Source: Hyphomicrobiales bacterium (GTDB lineage Bacteria > Pseudomonadota > Alphaproteobacteria > Rhizobiales > Xanthobacteraceae). Taken from it: DNA of 6,803 nucleotides. Under the pieces are notes generated by a model that saw only the letters and a program-made list of their open reading frames with translations, was not told the origin of the DNA and searched no databases. Numbering within the stretch: position 1 is the stretch's first letter; the number at the start of each line of letters is the position of its first letter. The stretch is from contig JAFKKQ010000439.1 in assembly GCA_017304505.1 (NCBI GenBank), positions 1 through 6,803 of the forward strand. The letters are read 5' to 3'. Positions 1 through 6,688 of this stretch are shown here, in pieces. A program made the translations under genes and the position numbers.

Positions 1-1
1 C

Positions 2-127
2 GGCAAGGGTGCGTCGAACCAGGCGCTCGATCTCGCCTTTGCCAATTTCGAGAAGCTGTCGCCCGCCACCGCGCAGCGGGTGGTGCGGTTCTGGCAGGTC
101 CGTCAGCTCGACGACGATCTCGGTTGA
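2..127 (+). CDS. C-terminal end of an unidentified protein (5' truncated by window edge)
   Basis: An open frame enters from the left edge and ends at TGA 125-127, giving 41 residues. The tail is amphipathic and soluble-looking, with no membrane segment. It contains a Phe/Leu/Ala-rich helix-like stretch (ALDLAFANFEKL), then SPATAQRVVRFWQ and a final acidic DDDLG. Plus-strand frame 2 is the only left-edge frame with protein-like composition; frame 1 reads Arg/Ala-rich sequence typical of an out-of-frame high-GC read. I do not recognise the family and assign no function. The gene converges on trmB with 30 bases between the two stop codons, and its stop lies in the left arm of a hairpin that may end transcription. 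Confidence 0.6.
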   Translation, partial: GKGASNQALDLAFANFEKLSPATAQRVVRFWQVRQLDDDLG

Positions 128-149
128 ACTGAGTGCTCTCGTTCAGTTC
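126..149. terminator. Hairpin between convergent genes, candidate terminator
   Basis: Arms GAACTGA (126-132) and TCAGTTC (143-149) pair perfectly. The stem can extend inward by two G-T wobbles and one G-C pair, giving about 10 pairs around a 4-base CTCT loop. On the plus strand it is followed by TTCCC, only a weak U-tract, so efficiency as an intrinsic terminator is uncertain. Its position between converging stop codons (125-127 and 158-160) is where a terminator is expected. The left arm overlaps the plus-strand stop codon. Confidence 0.5.
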
Positions 150-157
150 TTCCCGCG

Positions 158-850
158 TCAAACACGCCTGAAAATCAGATAGCACGGCGTGCGGCCTTCG
201 CGTTTGGCCTTGGCCTCGTAGCGCGTGCCGGAGAAGCCCGGCCACGGCAACCGCCAGTCGTCCGCGCGCTCGGCCGTCCAGGAAAAATGCGGCGAGCGCC
301 GAAGCCGCATCAGTGTCCAGGCGACATAGTCGGGAATGTCGCTGGCGAAGCGGAAGGTGCCGCCCGGCCGCACGATCCGCGCGATCGCCGCGATGGTGCT
401 GTCCTGCACGAAGCGCCGTTTCCAGTGCCGCCGCTTCGGCCACGGATCGGGATAGAGCAGATCGAAGCGGGCGAGGCTTGCCTCCGGCAGCCAGTCCAGC
501 AGGTCGGTGGTGTCGCCGTGGTAGAGGCGGATGTTGGTGAGCTTGCGCTCGTCGATCGCCGCCAGCGCCTTGGCCATGCCGTTGACGAACGGCTCGATGC
601 CGATGAAGCCCGTGCGCGGATGTTGTGTCGCTTCCGCGATCAGATGTTCGCCGCCGCCGAAGCCGCTTTCCAGCCGCACATCGTCAACGTCACCGAACAA
701 TGTGCGCAGGTCGGCGGGCGCGGGCTTTCCCGGATCGAGTGCGAGCCTCGGCAGCAACGTATCGAACAGCGCCGCCTGATGCGCGCGCAGGGGATGGCCC
801 TTGCGCCGGCCGAAGAAAGCGCCCCGTTGCTGCTTGTCGTCGCTTGCCAT
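158..850 (-). CDS. trmB: tRNA (guanine-N7)-methyltransferase TrmB
   Basis: TrmB uses S-adenosylmethionine to methylate N7 of guanosine 46 in the tRNA variable loop; it is a cytosolic class I (Rossmann-fold) methyltransferase. The 230-residue protein has the family hallmarks in order: SAM-binding motif [11 protein letters not shown] (residues 60-70, with E61), acidic GIEPF (84-88), HGD (111-113), the signature [15 protein letters not shown] (133-147, with D135), FRFASD (166-171) and the C-terminal T209-x-x-E212 pair followed by a KREG turn. These match the residues that bind SAM and tRNA in E. coli TrmB. Length is normal for the family. The start is ATG at 850; a GTG lies directly upstream (853) and would add one residue. 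A weak GGTGG precedes the start. It lies downstream of metK, which makes its cofactor, separated by a palindromic repeat element. Confidence 0.96.
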   Translation of the reverse strand: MASDDKQQRGAFFGRRKGHPLRAHQAALFDTLLPRLALDPGKPAPADLRTLFGDVDDVRLESGFGGGEHLIAEATQHPRTGFIGIEPFVNGMAKALAAIDERKLTNIRLYHGDTTDLLDWLPEASLARFDLLYPDPWPKRRHWKRRFVQDSTIAAIARIVRPGGTFRFASDIPDYVAWTLMRLRRSPHFSWTAERADDWRLPWPGFSGTRYEAKAKREGRTPCYLIFRRV

Positions 851-857
851 CACCCAC

Positions 858-971
858 CGTCACCCGCGGGCTTGACCCGCGGGTCCATCTTAACGCGACC
901 ATGATGGATCGCCGGGTCCATAGGCAAGCGAAGCGACGCCGTTCTTCAAACGGCTACGCCCGGCGATGACG
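858..971. repeat. Composite palindromic intergenic element between metK and trmB
   Basis: The element is bounded by inverted CGTCA (858-862) and TGACG (967-971) and fills most of the metK-trmB gap. Left part: ACCCGCGGG (862-870), loop CTTGA, CCCGCGGGT (876-884), a perfect 9-bp stem. Right part: outer arms ATCGCCGGG (908-916) and CCCGGCGAT (959-967) pair over 9 bp, enclosing an inner hairpin GCCGTT (938-943) / AACGGC (949-954). The 9-mer CGGGTCCAT occurs in both halves (880-888 and 913-921), as if two related units were joined. From memory, very similar sequences are dispersed between genes in Bradyrhizobium, Nitrobacter and relatives. No coding capacity or transposase is seen. As RNA it would fold strongly just after the metK stop and could affect read-through or mRNA stability. 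Confidence 0.75.
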
Positions 972-1001
972 GTTGTTGGCGCGGCCTATGCTGCCAAGAG
1001 C

Positions 1002-2270
<1,269 letters not shown>

Positions 2271-2475
2271 CGTTGCACACTCCTCATGACAAGGGCGGGC
2301 TTCGGAAGCCGCGCCGGTCTTTCCTGCGTGCCTTTTTGCAGCGTACGCAAGCGCGGTCAAGGTGTGGGCAATCGTGGGCGCACGCCCTGGCAGCGCCCCC
2401 ATAGGCACCGGAACGCTCGCGTCATCGCAGGTTTGATCGTCTGTCTCGCCGTCGCCCGTTCGACGACGGCCGCGA
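2271..2475 (-). promoter_or_regulatory. metK leader with stem-loops and a weak promoter-like site
   Basis: This 205-base gap separates the HTH regulator from metK. A stem-loop sits just before the ribosome-binding site: on the plus strand GGCG (2294-2297) + GGCTT (2298-2302), loop CGG, AAGCC (2306-2310), one bulged base, CGCC (2312-2315). Further up are GGGC/GCCC (2376-2379 / 2384-2387, loop GCAC) and the 8-bp palindrome GCGTACGC (2341-2348). Minus-strand TTGACC (2360-2355) resembles a -35 box, but at 16-18 bases the only -10 candidates are A-rich (CAAAAA/AAAAAG), so a promoter here is weakly supported. I looked for the SAM-II and SAM/SAH riboswitch patterns as I know them and did not find a convincing match. 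Confidence 0.35.
2280..2285 (-). promoter_or_regulatory. Shine-Dalgarno of metK
   Basis: Minus-strand GAGGAG lies 9 bases before the GTG at 2270. It fixes that GTG as the metK start, rather than an upstream codon in the open frame. Confidence 0.8.
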
Positions 2476-2488
2476 TCAGGCGTCGTCG
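2461..2488. repeat. 8-bp inverted repeat over the regulator's stop codon
   Basis: CGACGACG (2461-2468) and CGTCGTCG (2481-2488) form a perfect 8-bp stem around a 12-base loop containing the stop codon (2476-2478). One arm encodes the terminal Asp codons. No U-tract follows on the minus strand, so it is not a convincing intrinsic terminator; it could slow 3' exonucleases or partly end transcription before metK. Confidence 0.4.
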
Positions 2489-2880
2489 TCGGCGGCGATC
2501 TGCTGCACCAGATCGACAATCCGGCGGCGCAGCTTGGGGTCTTTGATGCCCATGAACGCTTTGGTCAGCGCAAGCCCGTCGGACGTTGCAAGGAAGTCGG
2601 AGACGTAGGCCGGCGACGGCGCTTCGGCGAATCCGTCGCCCGTTTGCCCCGGCGCCCCTTCAAAGAAGAACGACACCGGTACCTGGAGGATGTGCCCGAT
2701 CTGCTGCAGACGGCTGGCTCCGATCCGGTTCGCGCCCTTCTCATATTTCTGGACTTGCTGGAAGGTCAGGCCGAGAGCGTCGCCGAGCTTCTCCTGACTC
2801 ATGCTGAGCATCATCCGGCGCATGCGCACCCGTGCACCCACGTGCTTGTCGGTCGGATTGGGCGCCTTCTTTGCCATCAT
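2476..2880 (-). CDS. Helix-turn-helix (XRE/Cro-CI) transcriptional regulator, PraR/PhrR-type
   Basis: A 134-residue DNA-binding protein with an XRE-type helix-turn-helix at residues 27-50 ([20 protein letters not shown], then EKGANR), preceded by the Arg-rich [13 protein letters not shown] and followed by [20 protein letters not shown]. This pattern matches a conserved alphaproteobacterial family that includes PraR and PhrR of rhizobia, linked there to biofilm formation, quorum sensing, R-body repression or acid response; the target here is unknown. The C-terminal 50 residues, with a [17 protein letters not shown] helix, are usual for the family. The start is uncertain: GTG-ATG-ATG at 2883, 2880 and 2877 are consecutive in-frame start codons after an AAGAGG at 2897-2892. 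Spacing favours 2883 (8 bases), while homologues as I recall them begin near MAKKAPNP (2877). An upstream GTG (2934) also exists but lacks a clear ribosome-binding site. It lies between lnt and metK, with its own long upstream region suggesting separate, possibly self-controlled, transcription. Confidence 0.9.
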   Translation of the reverse strand: MMAKKAPNPTDKHVGARVRMRRMMLSMSQEKLGDALGLTFQQVQKYEKGANRIGASRLQQIGHILQVPVSFFFEGAPGQTGDGFAEAPSPAYVSDFLATSDGLALTKAFMGIKDPKLRRRIVDLVQQIAADDDA

Positions 2881-2883
2881 CAC

Positions 2884-3347
2884 GTTCGTAGCCTCTTCGA
2901 GCATTTGCTGCCCACCGGGGGCTCTATTGCTCACAATTTATTCCCGCCCGCAATCCGTGAAATGCTCGGGGTCCTCGCGCGTCGAGAGTGCCCCGAAAAT
3001 TGCCAAAATAAATAATTCAATTTATAGTAGCAGAGAGTTTGGCGCGATTCATCGGGACAAATGCCTACGACACGCACGCCGCCGCAGGGATCCTCATGTC
3101 AGCCGGCGGCCGGATGACGGCCTTCTAGGATGTCTCTATCTCAATGATTTGGCAGTTGAATTTGAAGTTGCGGCAAATGGAGAAGCGATTTTCTTGAGTT
3201 TGCGCCCGCTGCGGTTGCGCGCGCGTTGAGGGGAAACTTTTCCGCCTACCCGGAGGCGTGGTCCCGTCGCAATTTTGTCATCGGGAAGCGGGGCCAGCGC
3301 CGCCGGCGCATATCGCCATCCGAAACGCGTTTCGCAAATAGTTGCCG
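2884..3347. other. Gene-free region upstream of the HTH regulator
   Basis: About 460 bases between the regulator's starts and the lnt stop hold no credible gene. The interval 2996-3030 is strikingly AT-rich for this genome and is a likely promoter or operator zone for the regulator; I could not assign a convincing -35/-10 pair. The octamer CAATTTAT occurs at 2934-2941 and 3018-3025. A leader stem TCGGGG (2966-2971) / CCCCGA (2991-2996) encloses CTCG/CGAG (2974-2977 / 2983-2986). An imperfect 21-base palindrome spans 3098-3118 (GTCA-g-CCGG-cgg-CCGG-a-TGAC). Downstream of lnt are a CGCCT/AGGCG hairpin near 3243-3258 and a perfect 14-bp palindrome at 3321-3334. No U-tract hairpin typical of an intrinsic lnt terminator was found. 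Confidence 0.55.
3321..3334. repeat. Perfect 14-bp palindrome CGAAACGCGTTTCG
   Basis: The sequence equals its own reverse complement over 14 bases and stops at both flanks (C opposite C). It lies 14 bases past the lnt stop codon. It could be a protein-binding site or a short hairpin (CGAAA/TTTCG around CGCG). It differs from the parS consensus as I know it (GTTTCACGTGAAAC), and no U-tract follows in the lnt direction. Confidence 0.6.
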
Positions 3348-4919
3348 CTATCGACTGGAGTGTGTGCCGGGACGGTGAAAACGCCGGGCGCGGCGTCGAA
3401 CGACAACGATGAAGGCGAGCCCGACAATCAGCAGCGCCGCAGCGTCTCCGGTGCGTGCATAGGGCGGGGCGGCAACCGGGCGCGGCAGCGACGCATCCAG
3501 CACGCCCTCGGTGCCGAGCGGCAGCGATTTGACGATCCGGCCCATCGGATCGACCACCGCCGAAATCCCGGTGTTGGCCGCGCGCACCAGCGGCAGCCCC
3601 TGTTCGATGGCCCGCACGCGGGCCTGCTGCAGATGCTGGTAGGGGCCGGTGCTGATGCCGAACCAGCCATCGTTGGTGAGATTGACCATCCAGCCTGGAC
3701 GGGCGGCGCCCGGTGGCATCGCCTCGCCCGGAAAGATGATCTCGTAGCAAAGGAACGGCAACATGCTTGGCGCGCGCGGCACATTCATCACGCGGCGGCG
3801 GTCGCCGGCGATGAAGCCGCCGGGCAGCTTGGTGAGCTGCATCAGTCCAAGTTTTTCAAGGAAACTTTGGAACGGCAGGTATTCGCCGAACGGCACCAGA
3901 TGGACCTTGTCGTAGACCGACAGGATCGAGCCGTCGTGGTCGATGACATAAATCGAATTGTAGGCGCGTTCGAGCTTTTGACCTGGCGGCATCTCGGGCG
4001 CGCGCACCGCGCCGGTGATCAGCACCGTGCCTTTCGGCAACAGCGCCGCGATCTGCGCCAGCGCATCGGGCTCGCGCGTCAGCAGGAACGGAAACGCCGA
4101 CTCCGGCCAGATCAGGTGCGTGATGTCGCGCAGGCCCGAGGACTGCGGGCCGGTCGCGCGGTCCGACAGTTCGAGATAGTGGCGCATCACCTTCTGCTTG
4201 GCGCCGTAGTTGAACTTCTCGTCCTGCTGCAGGTTCGGCTGCATGATGCGCAGCCGCACGCCGTCGACAAATGTGGTCGGCGTGCGCGCGAGCCGCGCCG
4301 CGCCGTAAGCCGCGAGCGCAGCCAGCACGATGGCGCCGAAGGCGAGCGGCAGCCACGGGCGCCGCGTGTCGGCGCTGTCGTCGATCAGAACGGCTGGGCT
4401 CGCAAACACCGCGACGGCAACGAACGTCAGGCCCCAGATGCCGATCAGCGCCGCGCCCTGCGCCAACACCAGCGGTCCGGTCAGCGCATAGCCGTAGGCG
4501 TTCCAGGGGAAGCCGGTGAACAGGTGGCCGCGCAGCCATTCGGCCGCGGTGAGCGCGACCGCGAGCGCGAGCAATCGCGTCGGTCCCCGCGACCACAGCA
4601 TGCGCGCGAGCGAGAGCCCCGCCGCGTAACCGACCCAATAAAGACCGGCGAGAAAATAGCCGAAGCCGAACCACCAGCCGGCGATCGCCGCACTCGGCAC
4701 GCCGCGCAGCCGTCCCGCGCCGGCCCCATCGACCAGCCAGACCAGGACGGGGAATGTCAGGAACAGCACCGGCCAGGCATCGAACGGCGCCATCGACAGC
4801 GCCGACAGCGCGCCCGCGGCGGACGCGACCAGCGCGCGCCGCCAGCCCCAGCTCAGCACGATCCAATGTGCGAAGCGCGTGATCGCCATGCGGGGCATTG
4901 GGGCGGTGACGGTGGTCAC
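3348..4919 (-). CDS. lnt: Apolipoprotein N-acyltransferase Lnt, with an internal deletion in the membrane domain
   Basis: Lnt is an inner-membrane enzyme that transfers a third acyl chain from phospholipid to the N-terminal cysteine of lipoproteins, the last maturation step before sorting. The 523-residue product has an N-terminal multi-helix membrane region (about 28-208), a periplasmic nitrilase-like domain (about 221-480) and a C-terminal helix (about 491-507). The catalytic triad is intact: E273 in WPES, K338 in YDKVHLVPFGEY (with E346) and C391 in CYEIIFPGE; TNDGWFG (415-421) and the ARTGD that precedes the last helix are also present. The oddity is between W95 and TGFPW (135-139). This stretch is 45 residues here against 75 in E. 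coli as I recall the sequence, so about one transmembrane helix is missing, in frame. Start: GTG 4919 overlaps the corC stop by four bases (GTGA), suggesting translational coupling; ATG 4898 is the alternative. Neither has a strong ribosome-binding site. Confidence 0.93.
   Translation of the reverse strand: MTTVTAPMPRMAITRFAHWIVLSWGWRRALVASAAGALSALSMAPFDAWPVLFLTFPVLVWLVDGAGAGRLRGVPSAAIAGWWFGFGYFLAGLYWVGYAAGLSLARMLWSRGPTRLLALAVALTAAEWLRGHLFTGFPWNAYGYALTGPLVLAQGAALIGIWGLTFVAVAVFASPAVLIDDSADTRRPWLPLAFGAIVLAALAAYGAARLARTPTTFVDGVRLRIMQPNLQQDEKFNYGAKQKVMRHYLELSDRATGPQSSGLRDITHLIWPESAFPFLLTREPDALAQIAALLPKGTVLITGAVRAPEMPPGQKLERAYNSIYVIDHDGSILSVYDKVHLVPFGEYLPFQSFLEKLGLMQLTKLPGGFIAGDRRRVMNVPRAPSMLPFLCYEIIFPGEAMPPGAARPGWMVNLTNDGWFGISTGPYQHLQQARVRAIEQGLPLVRAANTGISAVVDPMGRIVKSLPLGTEGVLDASLPRPVAAPPYARTGDAAALLIVGLAFIVVVRRRARRFHRPGTHSSR
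4906..4919 (-). promoter_or_regulatory. Stem-loop over the lnt start codon and corC stop
   Basis: GTGAC and GTCAC pair around a 4-base loop; the minus-strand arm holds the overlapping GTGA that is both the lnt start and the corC stop. It could hide the lnt start until corC is translated. The stem is only 5 bp. Confidence 0.3.
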
Positions 4920-6055
4920 GGGCGGCGCGGCATGTTGGGGTCGGTGGTTTGTGACGGGCTTTTGTCGTCGTTCTCGGCCATCGTTTCGGCGGGCGGCGCG
5001 ATCGCCGGGCTTGCCGGCCCGGTCCGGCGGGCTTCGCGGTCGCGCTCGATGGCGCGGTCCTTGCTGCGATGGATGCGCACCTTCTTGATGCGGCGCGGGT
5101 CGGAGTCCAGCACCTCGATCTCGAAGCCGGTGGGGCCGGGGACCAGTTCGCCGCGCAGCGGCAGCCGCCCCACCTGCGTCATCAGATAGCCGCCGATGGT
5201 GTCGACCTCTTCGGCGGCGTCGCCGACATCGAAGGCCACGCCCACGGCAGAGGTGACGTCGTCGAGGCTTGCCCGCGCATCGGCGACGAACGATCCATCG
5301 GGCTGACGCACCACCGCAGGCAATTCGTCCTCGTCGTGCTCGTCGGCGATGTCGCCGATGATCTGCTCGACAATATCTTCCATCGACACCAGGCCGTCGG
5401 TGCCGCCGTATTCGTCGACCACCAGCGCCAGATGGATGCGGGTCGCCTGCATCTTCTCCAAGAGATCGAGCGCCGGCATCGAGGGTGGCACGAACAGCAT
5501 CTCGCGCATGATGCCGGTCGAGGACAGCTTCGCGGTGAGATCGATGGCGGCGAGGTCGAGGCCGGCGAAGTGCTTCTTGCGCCGCGTCGGCTTTTCGGGC
5601 GGAGCCATCGCCTGCGCCGTCATGAAGGCGATCAGGTCGCGGATGTGGATCATGCCGGTGGGATCGTCGAGCGTGTCGTTGTAGGCCACAAGGCGCGAGT
5701 GGCCCGCCTTCTGGAATACCTTCACCAGATCGCCGAGAGGAATGTCCTGCTGCACGGCGACGATGTCGCCGCGCGGCACCATGACGTCCTCGATCCGGCG
5801 GCCGCGCATCGCCAGGATGTTGCGGATCATGGTCCGCTCTTCCGGCGACACGCCGGCTTCGCCGGGGCCGGCCGCTTCGAGCACGACTTCGATGTCGGCG
5901 CGGGTGGTGCCGTTTTTCCAGCCGAACAGCACGCGCGCCAGGCGCGAAAAGAATCCGTCGCCGTCGTGCGCCGCGGGCCGCGTCACCGGAACCGGAAGGT
6001 TGCGCGAACCGCTGCCGGATTCGAAGGCGGGCCGGGATAGGTCGTCGTCAGCCAT
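4916..6055 (-). CDS. corC: CBS-domain protein CorC/YbeX (hemolysin-C-like)
   Basis: This is a soluble CorC/YbeX-type protein, 379 residues. The family is linked to magnesium and cobalt homeostasis; YbeX in E. coli is also tied to ribosome maturation. It lacks the N-terminal membrane DUF21 (CNNM) domain of longer relatives. In order: a poorly conserved N-terminus (1-45), the typical SPEERTMIRNILAMRGRRIED and VMVPRGDI (about 70-98), a first CBS motif (about 92-145), a second CBS motif ending in VDEYGGTDGLVSMEDIVEQI (213-232), an acidic hinge IADEHDEDEL (236-245) and the CorC_HlyC transporter-associated domain (about 250-330, with DTIGGYLM and GRLPLRGE). The last 45 residues are charged and probably disordered. 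I chose ATG 6055, which has AGGG eight bases upstream (6067-6064); GTG 6064 is possible. It lies 20 bases after the ybeY stop and its own stop overlaps the lnt start. Confidence 0.93.
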   Translation of the reverse strand: MADDDLSRPAFESGSGSRNLPVPVTRPAAHDGDGFFSRLARVLFGWKNGTTRADIEVVLEAAGPGEAGVSPEERTMIRNILAMRGRRIEDVMVPRGDIVAVQQDIPLGDLVKVFQKAGHSRLVAYNDTLDDPTGMIHIRDLIAFMTAQAMAPPEKPTRRKKHFAGLDLAAIDLTAKLSSTGIMREMLFVPPSMPALDLLEKMQATRIHLALVVDEYGGTDGLVSMEDIVEQIIGDIADEHDEDELPAVVRQPDGSFVADARASLDDVTSAVGVAFDVGDAAEEVDTIGGYLMTQVGRLPLRGELVPGPTGFEIEVLDSDPRRIKKVRIHRSKDRAIERDREARRTGPASPAIAPPAETMAENDDKSPSQTTDPNMPRRP

Positions 6056-6065
6056 GACGGGCACC

Positions 6066-6079
6066 CTGACGCATGTCAG
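6066..6079 (-). promoter_or_regulatory. Stem-loop over the ybeY stop and corC ribosome-binding site
   Basis: CTGAC and GTCAG pair around a 4-base loop. The ybeY TGA lies in one arm, and the other arm runs into the AGGG that precedes corC. A ribosome finishing ybeY would open the stem, so it may couple corC translation to ybeY. The stem is short (5 bp), so this is an inference. Confidence 0.35.
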
Positions 6080-6582
6080 CCGCCCGCTCCGCCGGCACGA
6101 TCGCGCGGCGCATAAGGATCGGGGATGGCCATGCGTCGGAGGATCCTGCGCTCGAGGCGTTCCATCGCCTCGGCGTCGCGATCGTTTTCATGGTCGTAGC
6201 CAAGGAGATGCAGGAATCCGTGGACCGCAAGATGGGCCAGATGGTGGTTGAATGGCTTACCCTCCGCAGCCGCTTCGCGCGCTGTCGTCTCGTAGGCGAT
6301 GACAATGTCGCCGATATATGGGGATGGTTCCCGGTGTTTGCCGCCCTGCCGGACCGGCCCCGCAGGGGCGGACGGGAAGGACAGCACGTTGGTCGGCGCG
6401 TTCTTGCCGCGCCAATCGCGATTGAGCGCCTGGATCGCCGAATCATGGCTGAGCACGATAGCAAGCTCGGCGCGCGCCGTTGAGACGGCCTTCGCCGCCG
6501 CCAGAATAGCAGATTTGACGATGGTTGCCGCTCGGGGCTGCCGCCGCCACCGCGTCGAGCGGATCATGACCTCAATCTGCAC
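6076..6582 (-). CDS. ybeY: Endoribonuclease YbeY (16S rRNA maturation factor)
   Basis: YbeY is a zinc metalloprotein of the UPF0054 family that acts as a single-strand endoribonuclease in 16S rRNA 3'-end maturation and ribosome quality control. The protein shows NRDWRGKNAPTNVLSFP (54-70, with the conserved Arg59-like position), YIGDIVIA (89-96) and the zinc site HLAVHGFLHLLGYDH (117-131), giving H121, H125 and H131. Length with this start is 168 residues, usual for the family. The start is uncertain. GTG 6582 places the first beta strand (QIEVMI) at the N-terminus, as in homologues, but has no clear ribosome-binding site. TTG codons at 6669, 6657 and 6645 would add up to 29 Lys/Arg-rich residues with A/G-ending codons unlike the rest, and would start eight bases after the phoH stop. 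ATG 6567 would remove strand one. It lies between phoH and corC, the standard order. Confidence 0.94.
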   Translation of the reverse strand: MQIEVMIRSTRWRRQPRAATIVKSAILAAAKAVSTARAELAIVLSHDSAIQALNRDWRGKNAPTNVLSFPSAPAGPVRQGGKHREPSPYIGDIVIAYETTAREAAAEGKPFNHHLAHLAVHGFLHLLGYDHENDRDAEAMERLERRILRRMAIPDPYAPRDRAGGAGG

Positions 6583-6633
6583 GGAGCCGGCGGCGTTGCG
6601 CCGCGCAGGGGCCGTTTTAGCCGGCCTTTTTCG

Positions 6634-6688
6634 TCCTTGCCTCAATCCTTTGCGCAATCTTTGGCTCAATCCTTAGCTCAATCTTTGG
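6634..6688. repeat. 12-bp tandem repeat spanning the phoH stop and ybeY upstream region
   Basis: On the plus strand four adjoining units read CTCAATCCTTTG, CGCAATCTTTGG, CTCAATCCTTAG and CTCAATCTTTGG (6641-6688); a further partial unit, TCCTTGC, precedes them from 6634. On the minus strand each unit carries ATTGAG or ATTGCG after an AAAG/AAGG purine run. The phoH stop (6680-6678) lies in the first unit reached by transcription, and TTG codons recur every 12 bases in the ybeY frame at 6669, 6657 and 6645. Because 12 is a multiple of three, changes in copy number would not shift the frame. Confidence 0.85.

Noticed and set aside
2271..2475. SAM-II or SAM/SAH riboswitch upstream of metK
   Set aside because: The expected conserved core patterns could not be recognised by eye; only unassigned stem-loops are visible.
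2271..2519. Extension of metK by 83 codons upstream of GTG 2270
   Set aside because: The extra sequence is Arg/Pro/Thr-rich, overlaps the end of the HTH regulator, has no counterpart in MetK proteins and lies upstream of a strong ribosome-binding site.
3144..3197. 17-codon plus-strand ORF (MIWQLNLKLRQMEKRFS)
   Set aside because: No ribosome-binding site, and short ORFs of this size occur by chance.
3321..3334. parS partition site
   Set aside because: The centre is ACGCGT flanked by CGAA/TTCG, unlike the GTTTCACGTGAAAC core.
3136..3347. Minus-strand open frame running past the lnt stop in another phase
   Set aside because: It is continuous with an out-of-frame read of lnt, with Arg/Pro-rich composition and no credible start of its own.
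3342..5189. Long plus-strand open frame (over 600 codons) opposite lnt and corC
   Set aside because: It is antisense to two genes with clear catalytic and CBS motifs; the product is Arg/Gln/His/Ala-rich and low in complexity, typical of a shadow frame.
5069..6040. Plus-strand open frame opposite corC
   Set aside because: It mirrors the corC reading frame with a His/Asp/Arg/Val-rich product and crosses the corC domain boundaries without structure of its own.
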